Of a DNA stretch of 38,720 nucleotides, positions 1-9,406 are shown piece after piece. A model generated the notes under the pieces. It ran no database searches, was not told the DNA's origin, and worked only from the letters and a program-made list of their open reading frames with translations. The translations under genes were made by a program, and so were the position numbers. Each line of letters starts with the position of its first letter. Positions within the stretch are counted from its first letter, which is position 1. The DNA comes from Bacillota bacterium (GTDB taxonomy: Bacteria > Armatimonadota > HRBIN16). The DNA is taken from positions 1 through 38,720 of the forward strand of contig JAIMBJ010000032.1 of NCBI GenBank assembly GCA_023511455.1, written 5' to 3'.

Positions 1-314
1 CCTGTGGCGGGCGTCCATTCATAGCCATAGGCGGCGTTCCAGCGGAAGGGGTTGAAGGTGGTGCCGACCTGCTCGACCAAGTTGCCCCACGCATCGTAAC
101 TGTAACGGTCGGTGATGTTGCCTGAACTGTCAAGGAGCAAACGGGTGTGTCCTAGCCCATCCAGCACATAATACCGCGTTCCGGCTGGGGAACGCAATCA
201 GCACTCGCACGGTTGCCGTTGAGGCTGTAGGTAAAGGTCCAGCCACGCGAGGACACAGCAGTCAGGCGGTTCTGTGTATACTGCCATCCGGTGGCATTAC
301 CCCAGCTTGTCAGG
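1..314 (-). pseudogene. RHS/YD-repeat protein remnant (frameshifted, runs off the window edge)
   Basis: Reading the minus strand, two adjacent frames give RHS-repeat protein sequence. The gyrB-proximal frame reads LTSWGNATGWQYTQNRLTAV and then a WTFTYSLNGNR segment. A different frame, from about base 180 down to base 1, reads TRYYVLDGLGHTRLLL, then DRYSYDAWGNLVEQV and FNPFRWNAAYGYEW, which is the classic core-end signature of RHS/YD proteins. The switch of frame near 175-200 means the fragment is broken, unless it is a sequencing error. No start codon is seen; the similarity begins essentially at the gyrB stop codon, so this looks like debris of a larger surface or toxin-delivery protein gene. 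It continues beyond the left edge of the window. Confidence 0.7.
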
Positions 315-2375
<2,061 letters not shown>

Positions 2376-2407
2376 TCAGCAGGCTTTCCTGAGGAGATTT
2401 CCAATAT

Positions 2408-2436
2408 ATTGTATCAGAAACGCTTCAGGTTGTCAA
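2408..2436 (-). promoter_or_regulatory. gyrB promoter (-35 TTGACA, 17-base spacer, -10 TACAAT)
   Basis: On the minus strand TTGACA (2436-2431) is followed after exactly 17 bases by TACAAT (2413-2408). This is a near-perfect housekeeping sigma-70-type promoter. It lies 75 bases upstream of the gyrB ATG, leaving a leader of about 65-70 bases. It is inferred from sequence only. Confidence 0.75.
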
Positions 2437-2609
2437 ATATTGAGAGTGTAACCGGCCTTCCAGCAGTCCAGGCGACTGTTCAGGCGGGACAGGTGTGGGA
2501 TGATCGCGCTCTGCCTGGAGCCGGATGCCTGTGGATATCGCTGAGCCGCAGAGGGAACTACCTGTCGAGATGCGAATAGCAGGGATAAAGCAGGGCACGA
2601 GGTGAGCAG

Positions 2610-3818
2610 ATGACGAAATTGCTGTACTTGACGCTTCTTTTGGGGTGTGTGGTCTGGAGCAGCGCGCAACCTGCATCCGATGAGTGGTTCCGCTATCCGC
2701 CTCAACCGGTAGAGGCACAGGTGCAGCTTCTCCGCACAACACAGGAGAATACTCATCTGCTCGTCAGGTTCCCCAGTCTGCTGGTGACTCCGGATTATCC
2801 CCAGAACAGCACGGTATACGCGGAGGTGTTTATCCCTCACCAGAGTGAGAGAATGCCCGCGGTCGTTATCCTGCATTCATGGGGAGTGCAGAAGCCGGAC
2901 ATTGAGCTTTCGCTGGCTCGCTTTCTGGCAAAGCGTGGTTTTGTGACGGCGGTCATGACTTTACCGTACCACATCCAGCGCACGCCCAGCGGCTACTTGA
3001 GCGGAGAACTGATGATTGTATCCGATGCGGAACACATGCGCCGCACCATGCGCCAGGCGGCGCTCGACGTGCGGCGGTTGATCGACTGGCTGCAGTCTCA
3101 GGCTCAAATAGATGCCGAGAAGATAGGCATCGTTGGTATCAGTCTGGGGGCTATCGTGGGCGCTCTGACGCTGGGGGTGGAACCACGACTGCAGGCAGGA
3201 GTGCTGGTGCTGGGTGGGGCAAATCTGGCCCATGTGCTGTGGCGCAGCCCGTTGACGATGAACATCCGTGCCGAACTACGGGGTAAAGGGATTGGCTATG
3301 AGAAGCTGCGTGAGGAGATGCTGCCGGTAGAACCGCGGACTTTCCTGAATGGGCAGTACGGTCACCGAGTGTTGATGGTCAACGGCAGGTACGACCTGGT
3401 GATACCTCGGGAAGATGCGCTGGCATTGCGGCGTGCCCTCGGGGATGGTCCCCTATTGTGGCTGAACACCGGGCATTATGGACCCGCGCTGGTGCAATCG
3501 GCGTTATTCGATGTGGTTGGGCGTTTCCTGAGCGCGAATCTGCAGAATGGCTCCGAGCCGTTTTCTCTGCCGACCACCCTGCACGAACCGACCATCCGGG
3601 TCGGTTTGCTTTACAGCGGGGTATGGGGCGCACGTGTGAGCACGGCGATAGATATCTGGCGCTGGGAACGTGAAGGCAGGGCGGGGGTTGCCTTACAGGC
3701 TTCGCCACGCAATATCTCTCTGCTGGTGGGGTTTCGCCCGCTTTCACCCCTGCACGTGGGCATCGAGCTGTCCTCGCGTGCACCGGCGGGGTATATATTG
3801 TTCCACTTCGTTCTGTAG
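2610..3818 (+). CDS. exported alpha/beta hydrolase with beta-rich C-terminal extension
   Basis: The 402-residue protein starts with a signal peptide (MTKLLYLTLLLGCVVWSSAQ, cleavage probably near residue 20). An alpha/beta-hydrolase core follows: AVVILHSWG (oxyanion-hole region, about 84-92), nucleophile elbow GISLG (Ser178), NGRYDLVIP (Asp262) and NTGHYGP (His289), a complete Ser-Asp-His triad. The family resembles dienelactone-hydrolase-like or prolyl-oligopeptidase-like esterases; the substrate cannot be read from sequence. The last 75 or so residues alternate polar and hydrophobic residues and end YILFHFVL, looking like beta strands outside the usual fold. GAGGTG lies 6 bases before the ATG. 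The gene is divergent from gyrB and lies about 190 bases upstream of mraZ; it is probably a separate transcript. Confidence 0.8.
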   Translation: MTKLLYLTLLLGCVVWSSAQPASDEWFRYPPQPVEAQVQLLRTTQENTHLLVRFPSLLVTPDYPQNSTVYAEVFIPHQSERMPAVVILHSWGVQKPDIELSLARFLAKRGFVTAVMTLPYHIQRTPSGYLSGELMIVSDAEHMRRTMRQAALDVRRLIDWLQSQAQIDAEKIGIVGISLGAIVGALTLGVEPRLQAGVLVLGGANLAHVLWRSPLTMNIRAELRGKGIGYEKLREEMLPVEPRTFLNGQYGHRVLMVNGRYDLVIPREDALALRRALGDGPLLWLNTGHYGPALVQSALFDVVGRFLSANLQNGSEPFSLPTTLHEPTIRVGLLYSGVWGARVSTAIDIWRWEREGRAGVALQASPRNISLLVGFRPLSPLHVGIELSSRAPAGYILFHFVL

Positions 3819-3913
3819 GCAGTCACCGCGGCTCAGGGGCATCCTCATCGCACAGGTTGTGGTGCAGTAATACTCCACTCATATATGTCTACATCTAGTG
3901 GTCTCCAGAAAAT

Positions 3914-3935
3914 TTTTCTCAAAATATTGAGAAAA
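3914..3935. promoter_or_regulatory. AT-rich 9-base dyad upstream of the dcw promoter
   Basis: A perfect inverted repeat, TTTTCTCAA then AATA then TTGAGAAAA, ends 14 bases upstream of the -35 box of the dcw promoter. It sits in a conspicuously AT-rich patch in otherwise GC-rich DNA. It could be a regulator operator, an UP element for RNA polymerase alpha, or part of a terminator for the upstream hydrolase gene, though no T-run follows. Its role is inferred. Confidence 0.4.
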
Positions 3936-3949
3936 TCCCTCGAAAACCG

Positions 3950-3979
3950 TTGACAAGCCCGCCCCTCATTTTTTACAAT
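3950..3979 (+). promoter_or_regulatory. dcw cluster promoter (-35 TTGACA, 18-base spacer, -10 TACAAT)
   Basis: TTGACA at 3950-3955 and TACAAT at 3974-3979 are separated by 18 bases. Transcription would start near 3986, just before the GTGG repeat array and the mraZ start. This is the only strong promoter seen ahead of the 17-gene cluster, so it is probably the main one. Confidence 0.75.
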
Positions 3980-3991
3980 GTATGCAACCGA

Positions 3992-4029
3992 GTGGATGTT
4001 GAGTGGATGCCAGGTGGTGAAAAGGTGGA
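3992..4029 (+). promoter_or_regulatory. candidate MraZ operator: four GTGG(A/T) boxes at 11-base period
   Basis: GTGGA (3992-3996), GTGGA (4003-4007), GTGGT (4014-4018) and GTGGA (4025-4029) recur with exactly 11 bases from box to box, about one helical turn. They lie just downstream of the -10 box. MraZ is known to autoregulate dcw clusters by binding short G-rich direct repeats (TGGGN in Escherichia coli) near the mraZ promoter. The arrangement fits an operator contacted on one face of the DNA by a MraZ ring. Binding is inferred. Confidence 0.6.
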
Positions 4030-4567
4030 GGAAAAGGCTCCAGATAGCACACTGGATGAGAATCGGGTGGAGGCGCCAGAGCAAGCACCTGGGGGTGAGG
4101 CGCTTGCTGCGTTGCAGGGATACTCGGAGCACTCGGTGGATGACAAGGGGCGTATCATCATGCCGCAGCGCTTCCGAGACCTGTTTGGGCGCTCCTGTGT
4201 GATGACGCAGGGTTGGAACCGGAGCCTGTTTGTGTTTCATCCTGTCACCTGGCAACGGATACGTTCGCAGCTGGCGCAGCTTCCCTTCATGAGTGAGGAA
4301 GCAGTACGCCTGCAACGGTTTTTCATCAGTCCAGCAACGGACGTAGATATCGATTCGCAGGGGCGTTTAGCGATTCCTGCCCATCTGCGCGATTGGGCAC
4401 GGATTGCTTTACCGACTTCGGAAACGCCCAGTGTGGTGGTGATTATCGGCGCGCCGTATCGTCTGGAGGTATGGAGTAAGGAGCGATGGAAGGAGACCAA
4501 CTCTCAGATTGAAGACGGTGCCGTCTTCCAGGCGGCAGCCACACTGGGCGTGAGGCTGGAGCTGTGA
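4007..4567 (+). CDS. mraZ: transcriptional regulator MraZ
   Basis: MraZ is the first gene of most dcw clusters, a ring-forming DNA-binding protein of the AbrB-like fold. The two tandem halves are visible: YSEHSVDDKGRIIMPQRFRD and, later, TDVDIDSQGRLAIPAHLRDW; each holds the conserved DxxGR motif. It ends with the typical PYRLEVWSKERW. Start choice is difficult. ATG 4007 gives 186 residues, about 35 more than usual, with a Glu/Pro/Gly-rich head, and overlaps the candidate operator. TTG at 4112, preceded by GGTGAGG, would give 151 residues, the normal family length, starting right at the conserved domain. An upstream ATG near 3950 is excluded because it overlaps the promoter -35 box. rsmH follows after two bases, so the two are probably translationally coupled. 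Confidence 0.9.
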   Translation: MPGGEKVEEKAPDSTLDENRVEAPEQAPGGEALAALQGYSEHSVDDKGRIIMPQRFRDLFGRSCVMTQGWNRSLFVFHPVTWQRIRSQLAQLPFMSEEAVRLQRFFISPATDVDIDSQGRLAIPAHLRDWARIALPTSETPSVVVIIGAPYRLEVWSKERWKETNSQIEDGAVFQAAATLGVRLEL

Positions 4568-4569
4568 GC

Positions 4570-5511
4570 ATGATAACCATGAACAGTCATACACCGGTGA
4601 TGGTGCGCGAGGTACTGGAACTGCTCCGTCCGCAGCCTGGAGAATTCATTGTGGATGCTACGGTGGGGCTGGGTGGACATTCGGTGGAGATTGCTCCCCG
4701 CCTGATACCGAGCGGCTGGCTTATCGGCATTGACCGCGACCCGGGCGCGCTGGAGACCGCTGCCCGTCGGCTCGAGCAGTTCAGTGGAGCCATCCGTGTG
4801 ACGCTGGTTCACGCGGACTTTCGCGATTTGCCCCGGGTGCTGAGTGAGCGTGGGCTGGAAGGAGCAGACGGTATCCTGTATGACCTCGGTGTGAGTTCGA
4901 TGCAGCTGGATAGTGCGGAACGCGGTTTCAGCTTCCGTTTCGACGCGCCGCTGGACATGCGCATGGACCCAAGCCAGCCGGGCATTACCGCGGCCGACAT
5001 CGTGAACCGGTGGAGTGAGATGGACCTGCGCCGGCTCATACAGGAGTACGGAGAGGAGCCTGCCGCCGCTCGCATTGCCCGTGCGATTGTGCAAAATCGC
5101 CCGATACTGACCACTCAGCAGCTCGCGACGCTGGTAGCCAAGGCGATAGGGCGCCGTGGTGGGCACATCCATCCGGCAACGCGGACGTTTCAGGCTTTGC
5201 GCATCGCGGTCAACCGTGAACTGGAGGGCTTGCAGGAGGCAATCGAGCAGGCGGTTCATTGCCTGCTGCCGGGCGGGCGCATCGTCGTGCTGACTTACCA
5301 TTCGTTAGAGGCGCGTGCGGTTAAACGGGCGTTTCAGCGGTTGAGCGGCCGGTGTATTTGTCCACCTCATGTGCCTGAGTGCCAGTGTGGAGCAGAGCGG
5401 TTGATACGCCTTCTGACACCACATGCACTCAAGCCAAATGCAGAGGAGGTCGCTGTCAATCCGCGCTCTCGCAGTGCGCAGTGCCGTGCTGCCGAGAGGC
5501 TTGCGGATTAG
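4570..5511 (+). CDS. rsmH: 16S rRNA (cytosine(1402)-N(4))-methyltransferase RsmH
   Basis: RsmH (MraW) methylates N4 of C1402 in the decoding centre of 16S rRNA using S-adenosylmethionine. The 313-residue product shows HTPVMVREVLELL at the N-terminus, the SAM-binding motif VDATVGLGGHS, IGIDRDPGAL, YDLGVSSMQLD, the RGFSFRFDAPLDMRM block, HPATRTFQALRIAVNREL, and SYHSLE-type motif LTYHSLEARAVK. A Cys cluster near residues 275-285 (CICPPHVPECQCG) is also found in many family members. GGAG at 4558-4561 supports ATG 4570; a GTG at 4564 and an ATG at 4579 are alternatives. It is the usual partner of mraZ. Confidence 0.96.
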   Translation: MITMNSHTPVMVREVLELLRPQPGEFIVDATVGLGGHSVEIAPRLIPSGWLIGIDRDPGALETAARRLEQFSGAIRVTLVHADFRDLPRVLSERGLEGADGILYDLGVSSMQLDSAERGFSFRFDAPLDMRMDPSQPGITAADIVNRWSEMDLRRLIQEYGEEPAAARIARAIVQNRPILTTQQLATLVAKAIGRRGGHIHPATRTFQALRIAVNRELEGLQEAIEQAVHCLLPGGRIVVLTYHSLEARAVKRAFQRLSGRCICPPHVPECQCGAERLIRLLTPHALKPNAEEVAVNPRSRSAQCRAAERLAD

Positions 5512-5535
5512 TTATCTACAAGGCAGGAGGGTGAT

Positions 5536-5880
5536 ATGGTTTTTCAGGATGTGGTTCGCACGGGGGTGCGGGTACGGTCTCAAGCTGTCGTCAGGTACCG
5601 CATTCTTGCAGGGACGCGCCTGTGGTGCGTGCTGGTTTTCGCCGGGGTAGTGGCTTACCTTACAGCGTGTGGCTATGTTTACAATCTCTCCCGTGAGAGA
5701 CACAGGCTGTTCATTCAGCGGGAGGCTCTTCGGAAAGAGTACTACCTGCTGTTGAGCCAGTATGAGACCCTGCGCGATCCGGTGCGTATCCAGAAGCGGG
5801 CACAAGCATTCGGCATGGTACCGCTCACCCAACCGCAGGCGGTTGCCAGTGCGCCGGTCGTTCTGGCACAGCGACACTGA
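5536..5880 (+). CDS. ftsL: cell division protein FtsL-like (septum formation)
   Basis: This short protein of 114 residues has a basic cytoplasmic head, one membrane segment (about 28-50, LWCVLVFAGVVAYLTACGYV) and an outer coiled-coil segment with repeated Leu/Tyr spacing (about 55-85). It ends in a RIQKRAQAFGMVPL motif typical of FtsL/DivIC proteins. FtsL joins FtsB/DivIC and FtsQ/DivIB to activate FtsWI. Sequence conservation in the family is low, so the call rests on topology, size and its position between rsmH and the penicillin-binding protein gene. AGGAGG lies 6 bases before the ATG. Confidence 0.85.
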   Translation: MVFQDVVRTGVRVRSQAVVRYRILAGTRLWCVLVFAGVVAYLTACGYVYNLSRERHRLFIQREALRKEYYLLLSQYETLRDPVRIQKRAQAFGMVPLTQPQAVASAPVVLAQRH

Positions 5881-5895
5881 GCAGAAGGTGTACCA

Positions 5896-7776
5896 ATGGC
5901 TGTGCGTCGGCGGAGGCGTCCGTTCACCCTTGAGGACGCCCGGTGGAGGTTGCTGCTGACCGGGTGGCTGATAACATTGCTCTTCTTCGGTGCATGGGCG
6001 CGTTTGTTGTATCTGCAGACTGCCAAAGCGGATGCTCTGCGTGCCCAGGCCGAGCGGTACGGGGGACTGCGCAAAAAGAGGTGGACAGTGTACGGGATGC
6101 GCGGAACCATCAGAGACCGTCTGGGTAACGTGCTTGCCATGGATGTGATGTCCGTGTCGATTTATGTCCGTCCCAAAGCGGTCACCGATGCGCGATCCGT
6201 GGCACGCCAGCTCAGCCCCTTTGTCGGCAAACCAGCTGCGGAGATTGAGCGAGAGATTCTCGAGAGGAAGAGGCGCATCGAGGAAGCCGAAAAGCAACGA
6301 ATGTTCGGACAGGGTAGCGGATTCAATACACCTGTTGCCCCCTCCTTCACGTTGAAGAAAGACCTGGTGGGCGAACCGGCGAGGCGACTCAAAGAGGCAA
6401 TGGCGGACGAGCGGAGACGGGTGGCAAAAGCTATCCGTGACTCCGCGCGTCTAAGGCGCCCTGTTCAGGTGACTTCGTGGCTGGATGGCGTGGACGTGGT
6501 GGACGAACCAAGCCGCCATTATCCGTACCGGGCTATGGCTTCTGCGCTCATCGGTTTCACCGATACAGACGGGAGAGGCGCCGAGGGGCTCGAGCACCTT
6601 TACGACAACGTGCTTGCTGCCACGCATGGCGAGGTTGAAGGAGTGCTGGGATCTCGCGGGCACATAATGCCAGGTACGCGGGTAGTCAGGCGGCTGGGTG
6701 TCGACGGAGGCGACGTGCAACTCACTATCGATGCGAATATCCAGAGCATTGCCGAGAGTTGCCTGCAGGAGGTAATGGAGAAGCACCAGCCCGCAGGAGC
6801 CTGTGCCATTGTGATGGATGTGCAAAGCGGTGACCTGCTTGCGGTGGCGAATATGCCTCGTGTCGACCTGAACAACTGGGTTCAAGAACTGAAAAAGTAT
6901 GGGCAGCGCGTCATGCACAACATGGCGATGAAGTTCCTGTTTGAACCGGGCTCGACGTTCAAGCCCATTACCATCGCCACTGCCATGCAGGCAGGGGTAG
7001 TAGGAGAAGGCAGTCGGTTCCATTGTAGTGGCTCCATGAAAATCGGGAAGCATACTATCCATTGTGCCCGGCACGGTGGTTCAAGGGCGCATGGTCACCA
7101 GACTCTGCGTGACGTAGTTGCTCATTCCTGTAACATAGCTACTGCCCAGATTGGCATGAGGCTGGGATCTTCTGCTCTGTATGAGACGACTGAGCGGTTC
7201 GGTTTGCTGGAAAAGCCTGTTAAGGGTAGCGAAGCAGGCAGGTTAGAAAAACCACGCCGATGGCAGAAGATCCGCCTGGCAAACGTGGCGTTCGGACAGG
7301 GTTTACAGGTCACCCCTCTGGGGCTGGCAGCTGCCTACGCCGCGATAGCCAACGATGGAGTGTATGTGAAGCCTCGTCTGTTGTTGAATGAGCCGGTGGA
7401 GACCCACGCCGTGCTGTCGCCGGAGGTGGCACGCCAAATGCGCGATTACCTTCGGGCAGTGGTGGACGAGGGCACAGGCAAGCTGGCGGAGGTCAAGGGA
7501 TATGAGATAGCCGGTAAGACCGGCACGGCGCAGAAGGTGATACCCGGCAGGCGAGGATACGCGCCGGGCAAATATGTTGCCTCTTTCGTAGGGTTTGCCC
7601 CGGCTGACAATCCGCGTATTGTGGTGCTGGTTGTAGTGGATGAACCGCGCAATGGTTATTTTGGAGGTGTGGTCGCCGCGCCTGCTTTTGCCCGCATCAC
7701 CGAGCGGGTGCTGGTGTATCTGGGCGTTCCCGCGATGCATGATAAGCAGAAACACATCCCGTTTTCTAAGCGTTGA
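5896..7776 (+). CDS. ftsI: septal peptidoglycan transpeptidase FtsI (class B PBP)
   Basis: This is the division-specific D,D-transpeptidase (PBP3), 626 residues. It has a basic head, one membrane anchor (about 18-40), a PBP dimerisation domain starting with MRGTIRDRLGNVLAMD (68-83), and a transpeptidase domain with all three active-site motifs: STFK (Ser353, Lys356), SCN (411-413) and KTGT (541-544). No PASTA domains follow, unlike many Gram-positive homologues, which suits a diderm. A charged stretch (about 120-190) within the dimerisation region appears longer than in FtsI of well-known proteobacteria. The start is supported by GAAGGTG upstream. It works with FtsW, encoded later in the cluster. 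Confidence 0.95.
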   Translation: MAVRRRRRPFTLEDARWRLLLTGWLITLLFFGAWARLLYLQTAKADALRAQAERYGGLRKKRWTVYGMRGTIRDRLGNVLAMDVMSVSIYVRPKAVTDARSVARQLSPFVGKPAAEIEREILERKRRIEEAEKQRMFGQGSGFNTPVAPSFTLKKDLVGEPARRLKEAMADERRRVAKAIRDSARLRRPVQVTSWLDGVDVVDEPSRHYPYRAMASALIGFTDTDGRGAEGLEHLYDNVLAATHGEVEGVLGSRGHIMPGTRVVRRLGVDGGDVQLTIDANIQSIAESCLQEVMEKHQPAGACAIVMDVQSGDLLAVANMPRVDLNNWVQELKKYGQRVMHNMAMKFLFEPGSTFKPITIATAMQAGVVGEGSRFHCSGSMKIGKHTIHCARHGGSRAHGHQTLRDVVAHSCNIATAQIGMRLGSSALYETTERFGLLEKPVKGSEAGRLEKPRRWQKIRLANVAFGQGLQVTPLGLAAAYAAIANDGVYVKPRLLLNEPVETHAVLSPEVARQMRDYLRAVVDEGTGKLAEVKGYEIAGKTGTAQKVIPGRRGYAPGKYVASFVGFAPADNPRIVVLVVVDEPRNGYFGGVVAAPAFARITERVLVYLGVPAMHDKQKHIPFSKR

Positions 7777-7784
7777 CATTGGGG

Positions 7785-7815
7785 TTTAGCGGACTGTTGG
7801 CGCATACTGTATAAT
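7785..7815 (+). promoter_or_regulatory. possible internal promoter before murE (-10 TATAAT)
   Basis: A perfect TATAAT lies at 7810-7815 in the 146-base gap between ftsI and murE, the longest gap inside the dcw cluster. The -35 region is poor (about 3 of 6 matches at normal spacing); a TTGACA at 7773-7778 is too far away to pair with it. It may give extra transcription of the mur genes. Confidence 0.35.
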
Positions 7816-7922
7816 AGGTGGGGTATCGCAAGGATACATACGCCGGGCGCGCTGTGCGAATCGGTGTAAGGATAGAGCGCAGACTGTTTTGTAAGACAAG
7901 GCAAGGCTGTGAGGTGAACCGG

Positions 7923-9401
7923 ATGCCGCGAGTTCTGTTGTCTGAGCTTATCGAATTACTCCCTGAGGTGCGCCTCTCTGGCGCTTCGGATATTCAGGTA
8001 TGGGTAACGGATGTTGCCTGCGACTCGCGCAAGGTCAAACCGGGTGCGCTGTTTGTGGCGATACCGGGTCAGCAGTTCGACGGACATGACTTCGTGCCGG
8101 ACGCCGTAGCGCGAGGTGCGGTAGCGGTTGTGGTAGAACACCCCGTAGAGGTTACGTCAGTGCCTGTGCTGCAGGTGCCTCATGCTCGCGAGGCGCTGGC
8201 TTTGCTTGCCAACGGGTTTTATGGTTTCCCGTCGCGCAGGCTGTTGCTGGTTGGGGTGACGGGCACCAACGGAAAGACGACCACCACGCACCTCATCGCT
8301 CATGTACTTCGCACCAGCGGCTTGTCGACAGGCAGCATGGGAACTTTGGGCGCAGTTCTGGACGGGGTGGGTGAAGTGCCTATCTCCCACACCACGCCGG
8401 AGGCGCCCGATATCCAGTATGTGCTTTATACCGCTGTGCAGAACGGCGTGAAGGCAGTGGCGATGGAGGTTTCTTCTCATGCGCTGCACCAGCACCGAAC
8501 GCTGGGATTGGAGTTTGACGTCGCGGTCTTCACCAACCTGACGCAGGACCACCTGGACTATCACAAGACGATGGAGAACTATGCGGCGAGCAAGCGCAGG
8601 CTCTTCGTGGACTATCCGCCGCGCAGCACCAAACATGCCCATGTCGTCTTCAATCTGGACGACCCCACAGGCAGGCAATGGTATGAGGAAAGCGTTTATG
8701 ACCGATGGGGATATGGGGTATCCAGTCCGGATGCTTGCGTGCGGGCATCGGAGGTGCGCCTGTTTCCTGATGGCGTGGAGATGCGTGTGGTGACCCCCGA
8801 AGGGGAGCATCACGTGCGCGTTCCTCTTGGAGGCGCGTTTCAGGTGTACAATATTCTGGCGGCAATCACCGCTTCGCTGGCGCTGTCGCTTTCGCCCGAT
8901 ACTGTGGTCAATGCGTTGCGCGACGTTCCGCAGGTGCCTGGGCGATTTGAAATCGTTTCCAATCGTCGCGGCATCACGGTCATCGTGGATTACGCACATA
9001 CGCCCGATGCGCTGGAGAATCTGTTGCGTTCCGCAAGGGCATTACAGCCTCGTCGTCTAATTACTGTATTTGGCTGCGGCGGCAACCGCGACCGGTCTAA
9101 ACGTCCCAGGATGGGGGCTATTGCCTCTGAACTATCAGACCTTTGCGTGGTTACCTCCGACAACCCGCGCAATGAGCCGCCGGAAGCCATTATCGACGAG
9201 ATACTGCAGGGCATTCGCCAACGGGAAGATGTACGGGTGGAGCCAGACCGTCGCCGTGCTATTGCTCTCGCTATAGAGAGCGCGCAGGCGGGCGACATGG
9301 TGGTGATCGCGGGAAAGGGGCATGAGACGGTGCAAATCGTTGGCGATCAGCGAATCCCGTTTGACGACAGGCAGGTTGCGCGCGAGATGCTGGAAGGTTG
9401 A
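7923..9401 (+). CDS. murE: UDP-N-acetylmuramyl-tripeptide synthetase MurE (likely meso-diaminopimelate-adding)
   Basis: MurE adds the third residue to UDP-MurNAc-L-Ala-D-Glu in the cytoplasm. The 492-residue protein has an N-terminal UMP-binding domain (VACDSRKVKPGALFVAIPG), the central ATP-binding domain with GVTGTNGKTTTT (111-122), EVSSHALHQHR, FTNLTQDHLDYH and the probably carbamylated Lys of ASKRRLF, and a C-terminal domain with VIVDYAHTPDAL. The motif DNPR at 413-416 (in SDNPRNEPP) is the signature of meso-diaminopimelate specificity; lysine-adding enzymes differ here. ATG 7923 has GAGGTG six bases upstream; GTG 7914 and a longer open stretch back to 7818 are less likely. Followed after five bases by murF. 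Confidence 0.96.
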   Translation: MPRVLLSELIELLPEVRLSGASDIQVWVTDVACDSRKVKPGALFVAIPGQQFDGHDFVPDAVARGAVAVVVEHPVEVTSVPVLQVPHAREALALLANGFYGFPSRRLLLVGVTGTNGKTTTTHLIAHVLRTSGLSTGSMGTLGAVLDGVGEVPISHTTPEAPDIQYVLYTAVQNGVKAVAMEVSSHALHQHRTLGLEFDVAVFTNLTQDHLDYHKTMENYAASKRRLFVDYPPRSTKHAHVVFNLDDPTGRQWYEESVYDRWGYGVSSPDACVRASEVRLFPDGVEMRVVTPEGEHHVRVPLGGAFQVYNILAAITASLALSLSPDTVVNALRDVPQVPGRFEIVSNRRGITVIVDYAHTPDALENLLRSARALQPRRLITVFGCGGNRDRSKRPRMGAIASELSDLCVVTSDNPRNEPPEAIIDEILQGIRQREDVRVEPDRRRAIALAIESAQAGDMVVIAGKGHETVQIVGDQRIPFDDRQVAREMLEG

Positions 9402-9406
9402 ACACA

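Noticed and set aside
7773-7778. TTGACA at the end of ftsI as -35 of a murE promoter
   Set aside because: It is 31 bases from the TATAAT at 7810, too far to form one promoter.
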